A stretch of DNA of 11,620 nucleotides, from assembly GCA_937894775.1 (NCBI GenBank), contig CALAXC010000286.1, positions 1 to 11,620 on the forward strand, in the 5' to 3' direction. The first letter of the stretch is position 1, and each line of letters starts with the position of its first letter. Positions 6,112-11,620 of this stretch are shown piece after piece. The notes beneath the pieces were generated by a model. The model saw only the letters and a program-made list of their open reading frames with translations. It was not told where the DNA came from and searched no databases. The translations under genes and the position numbers were made by a program. Source of the DNA: an uncultured Clostridia bacterium. GTDB taxonomy: Bacteria > Bacillota > Clostridia > Oscillospirales > CAG-272.

Positions 6112-7017
6112 ATGACACTTAAAGATGATTTGAAAAACGAACAAAAAAATATTGATGAAACGCTTCAAGACGATTATGCTGCTATGGTTGCACAAGCTTA
6201 TGAAAAAGTGCTGGGTGAGCTATCAAAAGAACAACGAGAAGAAGTTGCAAGGTTAGAATTTTCTTCAAAAACTAAAAGAGTCCTTGCGCAAAGAGTTGGA
6301 TACCGTTGTTCAAATCCTAATTGCCAAGTTGTTAGCACAATCGGTCCGGGAGATGATGAGAAATCTGTTGTTTTACTTGGAGAAGCAGCACATATAATAG
6401 GGGCAATACAAAGTGGAATATCTCCTCGTGCTGATTCGACTAAAAAAATATCTGAAATTGTTAGTTTGGAAAACGGTATTTGGTTGTGCCGAAATTGCCA
6501 TAGGTTAGTAGATTCTAAAACAAGCACTTATACTGTAGAGGAATTGCGAAAATGGAAAAAAGAAGCTGAAACTCGACAAGCAAAGCTGTTAGAGGAACAA
6601 CCATCAGCTTTTGTAGAGAAATATATATATCCTTCGATTTCGGTTGATAAAGGTATATCATCCGATACATTTGAAACAAAAGAGTGGTGTTTGCTTGCTT
6701 TTGTTATTTCAGCATACGATAAACCACAATCATTAAGTTTTTATCCGGATGACCAAGGTAATGATTTTCAAAGTGCTTATTTGAGTTGGATGAGCCAAAA
6801 TGCTATTGATTCAAAAAATGCAAGAATTAATTTTGATCAATCATGGAAACAAGTTCATTTTGACTTGAGGTCTATTACCAATAATCTTACAGGGCTGATT
6901 ATTATGAACAACCAAGGGTTAGATCATGGGGCTGAATTTGAAAACTTTATTGACGAATTTTTCAAATCAGATGATGAAGCGTTAGAGAAATTGATAAGGG
7001 CGTTATCTAAAATTTAA
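6112..7017 (+). CDS. HNH endonuclease domain protein
   Basis: A 301-residue protein starting at an ATG with GGAAGAG at 6098-6104. Residues about 1-50 are charged and helical. Residues about 52-135 hold an HNH nuclease of the zinc-ribbon type: CSNPNC (C66, C71), the catalytic-core EAAHI (E91, H94), N121 in ENGIW, and CRNCHRLVD (C126, C129, H130). The residues needed for zinc binding and metal-dependent phosphodiester cleavage therefore look intact. The C-terminal 130 residues (about 170-301) are not recognisable and may be a sensor or specificity domain. The gene has its own strong promoter and leader palindrome and is followed 70 nt later by a methyltransferase. HNH proteins with unknown partner domains are frequent in phage-defence islands, so a defence role is possible, but the sequence does not prove it. 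Base composition looks more AT-rich by eye than the integrases. Confidence 0.88.
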   Translation: MTLKDDLKNEQKNIDETLQDDYAAMVAQAYEKVLGELSKEQREEVARLEFSSKTKRVLAQRVGYRCSNPNCQVVSTIGPGDDEKSVVLLGEAAHIIGAIQSGISPRADSTKKISEIVSLENGIWLCRNCHRLVDSKTSTYTVEELRKWKKEAETRQAKLLEEQPSAFVEKYIYPSISVDKGISSDTFETKEWCLLAFVISAYDKPQSLSFYPDDQGNDFQSAYLSWMSQNAIDSKNARINFDQSWKQVHFDLRSITNNLTGLIIMNNQGLDHGAEFENFIDEFFKSDDEALEKLIRALSKI

Positions 7018-7087
7018 AAACAAAATGAAATTTTAATCATATATACAAATTAATGGGCTTTACAAACGAATCACAAGGAGTTTTGGT

Positions 7088-7822
7088 ATGATAGAAAAAA
7101 TTATATATGCAGATCAGTGGGAAGTCAGTTCAAAATACTTTCATGAAAATGATTGCTATAAATGGATGGCAGATCAAATAGGAAAATATAAGACTGTTCT
7201 GGAAATAGGTTGCGGAACAGGCTATAGTACATTAGAGTTACTTAGACATGGGCACAAAGTCATATCGATAGACAAAAATGAATATTGTATTGAGAGAGCT
7301 AAGCAAAAAATTGAATCACAAGGCTTTCTAATAGGTGACATATCAAATAATGATGTTACTTTCATTATTGCAGATATCGTTGATGAGAATTTTTCAAGAA
7401 TAATATCGGATTATGATTTTGATGTTGTTATTTGCTGGAACATTGGCACACACGAAGAAGGCAAGACAAGAAATTATTATAAACCGCACCTATTAAAGTA
7501 TGGATTGACCGAACAACAAGTGAATGAAAATTGGGAATCTTCATATGCCGAGTTAATTCTTTGGATTGCTTGTAAAACAGCAGCTAATCGAAAAGTTCCA
7601 TTTCATCTCATAGATCGGTCTATGGAAGGGTTAAACAGTGAAAACAGCGATTATTATTGTGAATTAGGTGGAGAAGGTAAATATAAAACCATGAAGGTGG
7701 ATCAGATAATAACAAGCACTGTTTCCAATGGCGGAAGAGCATTAAAGGTACATGACAAAAAAATAAAAGAAAACATAGTTCAAACATTTTTGATTTCGAT
7801 TATGTATTTTGATTTTCAATAA
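7088..7822 (+). CDS. Class I SAM-dependent methyltransferase
   Basis: A 244-residue protein whose ATG follows AAGGAG (7075-7080) by 7 nt. The Rossmann-fold SAM site is clear: motif I LEIGCGTGYS (residues 38-47), the acidic ribose-binding residue D62 after strand 2 (VISIDKN), and D96 after strand 3 (TFIIADIVD). Strand 4 reads DFDVVICWNIGTH (about 110-122). It lacks the NPPY or DPPY signature of amino-DNA methylases and the PC motif of cytosine-C5 methylases. The substrate is therefore probably a small molecule, protein or RNA, or is unknown. The C-terminal 80 residues are unassigned. It sits between the HNH gene and a strong terminator, and I see no strong promoter in the 70-nt gap, so it is probably co-transcribed with the HNH gene. 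Confidence 0.85.
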   Translation: MIEKIIYADQWEVSSKYFHENDCYKWMADQIGKYKTVLEIGCGTGYSTLELLRHGHKVISIDKNEYCIERAKQKIESQGFLIGDISNNDVTFIIADIVDENFSRIISDYDFDVVICWNIGTHEEGKTRNYYKPHLLKYGLTEQQVNENWESSYAELILWIACKTAANRKVPFHLIDRSMEGLNSENSDYYCELGGEGKYKTMKVDQIITSTVSNGGRALKVHDKKIKENIVQTFLISIMYFDFQ

Positions 7823-7861
7823 AAAACGGCCTCTGGATTAAATGGTTCCAGAGGCTGTTTT
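7823..7861 (+). terminator. Intrinsic terminator of the HNH-methyltransferase unit
   Basis: AAAACGGCCTCTGG (7823-7836) pairs with CCAGAGGCTGTTTT (7848-7861) with one G-T pair, around an 11-nt loop. The A-run before it and T4 at 7858-7861 make it a good terminator that could work in both directions. Confidence 0.85.
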
Positions 7862-7983
7862 GGTGCGAGTATTCATAACAGATTTTTGATAAAGGCAAAA
7901 GCCGAAGCGGGCGAAACATATTCCAAAAGTACCGAAAATGCTTGTGTTTACAAGGGATTTTGAAACACGAAAGGAATATGAAT

Positions 7984-8355
7984 ATGGAAAAATATATTAT
8001 CGAAAATGGAATAAAATACGAGCTTTGCGGGGATGTGTATTACCCAATGCTCAAACTTGACGAGCAAACTGACTATCAAATTGGCAAATATGGATGTTTA
8101 CACCTTGATTATATCAAACAACATCGCAAAGGTAGATACAATACTCTTTTGGTCGAAGCAAGACTTAATTCTTATCTCCACGAAATTGACGTACAAGCTC
8201 ATTCAATGCTCGATGATATAATCGCTAACCTCGCAAAAGAACGAAGGATAGACGAAGAATTAAAGGCTACCGATATGCTTAAATGGGTTGCAGAGATGAA
8301 CAATATCAAAGCAAGTGCGGAAGAAATCGTTTTGCGGGAGGTGATCTATCAATGA
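7984..8355 (+). CDS. tnpV: TnpV family transposon protein
   Basis: A 123-residue protein. ATG at 7984 is chosen because AAGGAA at 7971-7976 sits 7 nt away; the in-frame ATG at 7978 is too close to that site. The sequence follows the TnpV family throughout: the opening IIENGIKYELCGDVYYPML, the central GKYGCLHLDYIKQHR with LNSYLHEIDVQA, and the ending EMNNIKASAEEIVLREVIYQ. TnpV is known from Tn4451-like mobilisable transposons, where it accompanies a large serine recombinase and is thought to be a small accessory factor; its mechanism is not settled. No serine recombinase is present here. The stop overlaps the next start (ATGA at 8352-8355). It looks full length, but it sits in the remnant of a larger element. 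Confidence 0.85.
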   Translation: MEKYIIENGIKYELCGDVYYPMLKLDEQTDYQIGKYGCLHLDYIKQHRKGRYNTLLVEARLNSYLHEIDVQAHSMLDDIIANLAKERRIDEELKATDMLKWVAEMNNIKASAEEIVLREVIYQ

Positions 8356-8564
8356 AGTCGATCATCAACGAGCTTTGGCACGGAAACATCATACCGCAAG
8401 AGGATAGCCGAACTAACTCCAAGGAAATGAAAGAACTACTCGGCTATATGGCAAGGCATCACGAGGACTTGGAGAAAAGCTTTTCCGACGAGCAAAAGGA
8501 AACGTTTGAAAAGTTCCACGATTGTTGGAGTGAGTATACGAGGCATATTACGATAATGTCATGA
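8352..8564 (+). pseudogene. DUF6809-type protein, truncated at the C-terminus
   Basis: A 70-residue reading frame starting at an ATG that overlaps the tnpV stop, with GGGAGG at 8336-8341. It opens like DUF6809 proteins (MKSIINELWHGNIIPQED) and continues with the charged helix pair up to FHDCWSEYTR. The family usually goes on for another 25-35 residues with a conserved F/Y-GFxLGxRLM helix. Here only HITIMS follows before the stop. The sequence after about 8540 belongs in another frame to a SLOG-type gene. The gene therefore lost its end in a deletion. The family's function is unknown. Confidence 0.75.
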
Positions 8565-8779
8565 TCCCCGAGTGCATCGGCAGAACTCATCCCAAGGGAG
8601 CCATTACCAAGCGCAACCGCTGGATGGTAGAAGCGTGCGACCTTTTTATCTGCTACGTTGAGAGGGAAGATGGCGGCGCTTATACCGCAATGAAATATGC
8701 AAAGAAGCTTGAAAAGAAAGTAATCAATCTTGCGAAAATCGAAGAGGATCAGGAAGATCTCCTCACAACACACATTTGA
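8543..8779 (+). pseudogene. C-terminal fragment of a SLOG / DUF1273 (YpsA-like) protein
   Basis: The frame reads AYYDNVMIPECIGRTHPKGA, then ITKRNRWMVEACDLFICYV, then GGAYTAMKYAKKLEKKVINL, ending at 8779. This is the C-terminal half of the SLOG-fold family found in many clostridial mobile elements: the ITKRNRWM helix and the GGAYTAMKYA nucleotide-binding loop are typical. The N-terminal half with its first Rossmann strand is missing, and the frame closes at a TGA at 8531. An ATG at 8561 overlaps the stop of the truncated DUF6809 gene, so a 72-residue piece could still be translated, but it should not be functional. Confidence 0.75.
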
Positions 8780-8919
8780 TATCACCACGCTAACGACACG
8801 TGCTTTTTCGTGAGCAACGATAGTGCGCCCGCAACATTGGCTTGCCAATGATAAAAGTCAGGACAAAAGTCTACCGTTTCAGCCACAGTATGAATATTTT
8901 TGGTAGCGTGTGATGATAT

Positions 8920-8950
8920 AGGCATCGGGTTTATTCTCGGTGCCTTTTTT
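8920..8950 (+). terminator. Intrinsic terminator after the transposon remnant
   Basis: AGGCATCG (8920-8927) pairs with CGGTGCCT (8938-8945) with one T-G pair, followed by T6 (8945-8950). It insulates the response regulator from upstream transcription. Confidence 0.8.
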
Positions 8951-8989
8951 CACTAAAACAGTAAAATTTGCTGTGTTCATAAAATTATG

Positions 8990-9018
8990 TTGAAAAATGC
9001 GAGACTTTATGATATAAT
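8990..9018 (+). promoter_or_regulatory. Consensus extended -10 promoter of the two-component operon
   Basis: TTGAAA (8990-8995), a 17-nt spacer and TATAAT (9013-9018), with TG one base before the -10 (9010-9011). It should start transcription near 9025, about 33 nt before the response regulator ATG. The spacer contains AAAAATGCGA (8993-9002), which also occurs at the repeats behind the kinase gene. Confidence 0.8.
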
Positions 9019-9057
9019 ATTTTATTAAGTTTAGAAAAAGTGAAAGGAGGTCTTTTT

Positions 9058-9768
9058 ATGATTAGGATAGCGATTTGTGACGATACCGAATCTGACATTG
9101 AACAAATTAAAATACATATTAACAGATATGCGACTAATGAAGCTCTAAAGGTAAGTGTCAAAGCGTTTACTAAAAAAGAGGATATACTGTTCGCCCTTGA
9201 CCACTATAATGATTATGACATTTTCTTTTTAGATATCTATATGGAATCGCTCAACGGTATTGAACTTGCCAAAACCTTAAAGAAACAGGGTATAAAAAGC
9301 AGGATAATATTTTTCTCGGCCTCTATGGATCACTTTAGGGATGCGTTTGGTGTGAATGCAATCCAATATCTTATAAAGCCTGTCAAATATGATGATTTTT
9401 CGAATGCAATGAAGCTTGCGCTAACCGAAAAAACACATCGAGATGAAGCAATTAGCATACAGTGTGGAGTCGAAGTTGTTAAGATCCTATTCAAAAATAT
9501 TTTGTATGTGGAGGCACAAAAGAATTACCAGCTTATTTACTTGAAAGATGGTGGCTCTCAAAAAACTCGTATGACAGTTTCTGAACTCTTCGAATTTATG
9601 AAGGAACGCGAAGAATTTGTCCGAGTTGGCGCTTCCTATATTCTCAATTTGGATTACACAATCAAGGTAACCTCAAAGGACATTGAAATAATCGGTGGCA
9701 AAAGAATTGCCGTTCCGCGAGGAGCTTACAGCACACTAAAAGAACAATATTTAGATTACTATGCTTAA
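9058..9768 (+). CDS. LytTR-family response regulator (AgrA/VirR-like)
   Basis: A 236-residue protein. ATG at 9058 is chosen because AAAGGAGG (9043-9050) lies 7 nt upstream. Residues 1-120 form a receiver domain with the acidic pair D8/D9, the phosphorylated aspartate D59 (IFFLDIYM), S87 (FFSAS) and K107 (YLIKPVK). Residues about 135-236 form a LytTR DNA-binding domain, with NILYVEAQKNYQLIY as its opening strand, and ending in NLDYTIKVTSKDIEI and IAVPRGAYSTLKEQYLDY. Such proteins bind paired direct repeats just upstream of poor -35 elements. The kinase gene follows after 15 nt in the same operon. Likely targets are the direct repeats at 11085-11118 and perhaps its own promoter. Confidence 0.93.
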   Translation: MIRIAICDDTESDIEQIKIHINRYATNEALKVSVKAFTKKEDILFALDHYNDYDIFFLDIYMESLNGIELAKTLKKQGIKSRIIFFSASMDHFRDAFGVNAIQYLIKPVKYDDFSNAMKLALTEKTHRDEAISIQCGVEVVKILFKNILYVEAQKNYQLIYLKDGGSQKTRMTVSELFEFMKEREEFVRVGASYILNLDYTIKVTSKDIEIIGGKRIAVPRGAYSTLKEQYLDYYA

Positions 9769-9783
9769 CAAGGAGGAGCCATT

Positions 9784-11061
9784 ATGCCAATACTACGCGA
9801 TTTGTCTATCATATGGGCACTGCTACATGTTCTTGTGCTGTTTGTGTCCTTATATGACTCACGTTATTCAACAAAGAAGACAATAATTCTGACAGCAGTT
9901 TTTATGCTTCCTCTTGGTGCGATCAATGTTGCCGCCTATCTTTTCTTTGGTCCCGTTAAATATGCCAATCTGTTGTTGTTACTTTGCACATTGCCAAGTT
10001 TGATTTTCTTCTATATTCTCGCCAAAAACCGAGACGGACGATTTTTCTTTACGTTCTGTCTTGCAGACACCATATCATACGAAATTATTGCGATAACAGC
10101 ACTGCTTGAGTATTATATTTGCGGAAATCAATTTGTTTTGATGTTTGTGCTCCGTCTGATTGCTTTCCCATTACTTGAATTTTTTATGTGGAAGTATTGG
10201 CGAAAAATGTATTTGAATGCACAAACAATTGTTACAAAGGGGTGGGGATTATTTACTATCCCTGCGGCGCTTTTTTACGTGATATTGGTGATGATGTCCT
10301 CCTATCCAACTATCGTATATGAGAGACCGTATGACGTTCTTCCGTTTGTTTTAATTATGATATTGATGCCCGCTATGTATCTAATCATCTTCAAGGTCTT
10401 GTTTAATCAGCAGAGACTCGTGGATGAACAAGAAAAGAAGCGAAACATTGAGATTCAAACGCAGCTTTTGCAGAACGAGCTTGAAATTGACCAAAAGTAT
10501 CTGAGGCAAGCACAACGAACGCAGCACGATTACCGTCATCACAACATGATGATCCTGCAATTCGCGCAATCCAATGATGTAAAATCTATCATTGATTATA
10601 TAGATGATTTGGACGATTGTGAGCTGTATTCGGATATACGCTATTGTGACAATATTTGTGTGGATAATATTTTGCGCTTTTATATTGGAAATGCACAATC
10701 GGCGGGAATTACAGTCAAGTATGACGTAGATATAGATGAGAGCACCAATATACAGGATGTTGACCTTGTGGCTATTCTTGCCAATGTGCTTGAAAATGCG
10801 ATACACGCTGCTGAAGCAGTCAAAGTAAATAAAACCATTGATATTACCATACACAAAAAAGGAATAAAACTTCTGATAAAATGCGTAAATACCGCTACCG
10901 GTCCTATTCGTTTTGAAAATGGTTTGCCGAAGCGAAAAAAAGGAAACGGAGTCGGTGTTCAGAGCATTCTTCAATCGGCTGAAAAATACAGAGGAGATGT
11001 AAGTTTTGATTTTAAGGATGATTTGTTTACCTGTCACGTAATCTTGAATGATATTGAATGA
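9784..11061 (+). CDS. Membrane GHKL sensor histidine kinase (AgrC-like)
   Basis: A 425-residue kinase with AGGAGG (9771-9776) 7 nt before its ATG. The first 205 residues are hydrophobic and form about six membrane segments (roughly 5-25, 34-55, 62-80, 92-112, 118-136, 155-172 and 185-205; the exact count is uncertain). A coiled linker follows (about 207-245). The phosphoacceptor is in QHDYRHH (residues 247-253, H248 or H252), typical of the AgrC/HPK10 type. The ATP-binding domain shows the N box NVLENAIHAAE (334-344) and the G box KGNGVGVQSI (386-395). It should phosphorylate the adjacent LytTR regulator. No AgrB protease or AgrD-type peptide gene lies nearby, so the signal is unknown. The same fold also occurs in bacteriocin and lantibiotic regulators. 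Confidence 0.92.
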   Translation: MPILRDLSIIWALLHVLVLFVSLYDSRYSTKKTIILTAVFMLPLGAINVAAYLFFGPVKYANLLLLLCTLPSLIFFYILAKNRDGRFFFTFCLADTISYEIIAITALLEYYICGNQFVLMFVLRLIAFPLLEFFMWKYWRKMYLNAQTIVTKGWGLFTIPAALFYVILVMMSSYPTIVYERPYDVLPFVLIMILMPAMYLIIFKVLFNQQRLVDEQEKKRNIEIQTQLLQNELEIDQKYLRQAQRTQHDYRHHNMMILQFAQSNDVKSIIDYIDDLDDCELYSDIRYCDNICVDNILRFYIGNAQSAGITVKYDVDIDESTNIQDVDLVAILANVLENAIHAAEAVKVNKTIDITIHKKGIKLLIKCVNTATGPIRFENGLPKRKKGNGVGVQSILQSAEKYRGDVSFDFKDDLFTCHVILNDIE

Positions 11062-11084
11062 TGGAGTAGTGATTTAAGAAAAAG

Positions 11085-11118
11085 TGCGAATTATCCCATA
11101 AAAATGCGAATTATCCCA
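11085..11118 (+). promoter_or_regulatory. Perfect 14-bp direct repeats, candidate LytTR regulator operator
   Basis: TGCGAATTATCCCA occurs at 11085-11098 and 11105-11118, a 20-bp period or about two helical turns. The pair ends 34 nt before the -10 of the next gene and lies directly behind the two-component operon. Known AgrA-type sites are paired direct repeats with roughly 20-22 bp between centres near a poor -35. The assignment to this regulator is an inference. Confidence 0.65.
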
Positions 11119-11145
11119 AGCACCTTGCGAAAGCAAGGTGCTTTT
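11118..11145 (+). terminator. Intrinsic terminator of the two-component operon
   Basis: AAGCACCTTGC (11118-11128) pairs perfectly with GCAAGGTGCTT (11133-11143) across a GAAA tetraloop, and T4 ends at 11145. It abuts the second direct repeat and covers the position where a -35 box of the next promoter would lie. Confidence 0.9.
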
Positions 11146-11149
11146 GTTA

Positions 11150-11158
11150 TGCTATAAT
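11150..11158 (+). promoter_or_regulatory. Extended -10 promoter lacking a -35, upstream of the Cys-rich gene
   Basis: TGCTATAAT at 11150-11158 is a perfect extended -10. The -35 position (about 11130-11135, AAAGCA) has no match, as expected for an activator-dependent promoter. A hairpin ATCTATC / GATAGAT (11171-11177, 11183-11189) lies in the leader. Confidence 0.65.
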
Positions 11159-11215
11159 GCAGATAACTGTATCTATCTTACAGATAGATTCGGTTCGTGA
11201 AAGGGAGGATGATTT

Positions 11216-11446
11216 ATGATCAAGAGAGAACAAATCAGAGGTTTTCCAAACAGCGAAGAATTCGATGCTCCGCAAACTGACAAAAATGTGTGGCCGCATC
11301 AATACTGTCCCGCTTTTGATAAGCGAAAAACCTCATTCCATTCAGCTCCCGAGTGCTATTACTGCAAGTATGCAGATTTTCACTTGGAAAAGCGTCAAGC
11401 CTTAGAAGTAGGCGTATGCTGCTATCCCCAAATTAAGTCAAAATAA
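11216..11446 (+). CDS. Small cysteine-rich protein of unknown function
   Basis: A 76-residue protein whose ATG follows GGGAGG (11203-11208) by 7 nt. It has five cysteines: C31 (QYCPAF), C47 and C50 (ECYYCKYADFH), and C68 and C69 (VGVCCYPQ), together with several histidines (H28, H42, H56). A CxxC plus a later CC could hold a zinc or iron site. There is no signal peptide or membrane segment, so it is probably cytosolic. It is not like AgrD-type autoinducer peptides and has no leader/core pattern of a modified peptide. The extended -10 and direct repeats upstream suggest control by the adjacent two-component system. I believe similar small proteins occur in clostridial accessory regions, but I cannot name a function. 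Confidence 0.75.
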   Translation: MIKREQIRGFPNSEEFDAPQTDKNVWPHQYCPAFDKRKTSFHSAPECYYCKYADFHLEKRQALEVGVCCYPQIKSK

Positions 11447-11448
11447 AA

Positions 11449-11620
11449 AACACCTCATCAGTCAGACTTTGTCTGACAGCTTCCCCTCATTGCGCCCATC
11501 CCACGGCCTAAAGGCCGCGTGCTGGGTACGCTCGGCAAATCGATGATTTGCTCTCGCTAGTCGCTCCGCTCACTCAAGGGGAAGGCTTGGGAACGACAGA
11601 GCTTTGGTTCTGCTAGAGAA
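11449..11620. repeat. Multi-hairpin intergenic repeat element, running to the window edge
   Basis: The stretch opens with CACCTCATCAGTCAGAC, a form I recognise from abundant palindromic intergenic repeats of gut Clostridia. It folds in nested inverted repeats: GTCAGAC / GTCTGAC (11461-11467, 11471-11477), and an outer CTTCCCCT / AGGGGAAG (11480-11487, 11577-11584). Inside are CCCA...CAC...GGCC / GGCC...GTG...TGGG (11495-11526) and GCAAATC / GATTTGC (11535-11541, 11545-11551). It is more GC-rich than its surroundings and has no reading frame. The first hairpin may end the transcript of the Cys-rich gene. The right end is probably outside the window. Confidence 0.75.

Larger units (their letters stand above)
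8780..9057 (+). other. Non-coding spacer with inverted repeats, terminator and promoter
   Basis: No gene is visible. Near-complementary ends enclose the first part: ATATCA and ACGCTA at 8778-8791, and TAGCGT and TGATAT at 8904-8919, with unequal spacers. Inside are the palindrome CATTGGCTTGCCAATG (8835-8850) and two AAAAGTC copies (8853-8859, 8865-8871). A terminator (8920-8950) and a promoter (8990-9018) follow. The structured part may be the end of the degraded transposon or an RNA fold. Confidence 0.45.

Noticed and set aside
6112..7822. Classical type II restriction-modification system
   Set aside because: The methyltransferase strand-4 motif reads CWNIGTH, not NPPY/DPPY or PC, and no target recognition domain is visible.
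8033..8221. Second reading frame inside tnpV
   Set aside because: It overlaps a gene with clear family similarity in another frame and has no ribosome site or recognisable motif.
10381..11037. Long minus-strand frame opposite the kinase gene
   Set aside because: It is a shadow of the kinase coding sequence; the protein is low-complexity hydrophobic and has no start signal.
11216..11446. Small protein as an AgrD-type autoinducer or bacteriocin precursor
   Set aside because: There is no amphipathic leader, double-glycine site or charged AgrD tail, no AgrB or export gene is present, and the cysteine pattern suggests a metal site instead.

Overview
The window looks like accessory DNA from a low-GC Gram-positive anaerobe, most likely a gut Clostridia (Oscillospiraceae/Lachnospiraceae-type). 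The signs are strong AGGAGG ribosome binding sites, TATAAT promoters, clostridial-type MobP3/MobL relaxase and TnpV families, a GHKL/LytTR two-component pair, and a multi-hairpin intergenic repeat of a kind I associate with those genomes. The host assignment is an inference. All genes that I accept lie on the + strand.

Region 1 (1-5855) reads as the mobilisation and integration end of an integrative mobilisable element. It holds a winged-helix protein overlapping a small excisionase-like HTH protein, then a structured intergenic region that is the best place for an oriT. A ribbon-helix-helix accessory protein follows, then a MobP3-like relaxase with a C-terminal Sel1-like repeat domain that appears to start at an ATA codon at 1385, and two tandem tyrosine recombinases. 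The second recombinase carries a second copy of the arm-binding domain at its C-terminus. A perfect 11-bp-stem hairpin closes the region. No type IV secretion genes are visible here.

Region 2 (5979-7861) is a self-contained cargo unit. It has a consensus extended -10 promoter, an 18-bp perfect palindrome in the leader, an HNH endonuclease, a class I SAM methyltransferase without a classical DNA-methylase NPPY/DPPY motif, and an intrinsic terminator. A defence or toxin-like role is possible but unproven.

Region 3 (about 7862-8950) is the debris of another mobile element. It has an intact-looking tnpV, a DUF6809-type gene cut off after about 62 recognisable residues, and the C-terminal half of a SLOG/DUF1273-type protein joined to it out of frame. 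A structured stretch and a terminator follow.

Region 4 (8990-11446) is a two-component system: a LytTR response regulator and a membrane GHKL histidine kinase, with no AgrB or AgrD partner in view. Directly behind it are two perfect 14-bp direct repeats (20-bp period), a terminator, an extended -10 promoter without a recognisable -35, and a small cysteine-rich protein. This arrangement suggests that the small gene is a local target of the regulator.

Region 5 (11449-11620) is the multi-hairpin intergenic repeat, which runs to the window edge.
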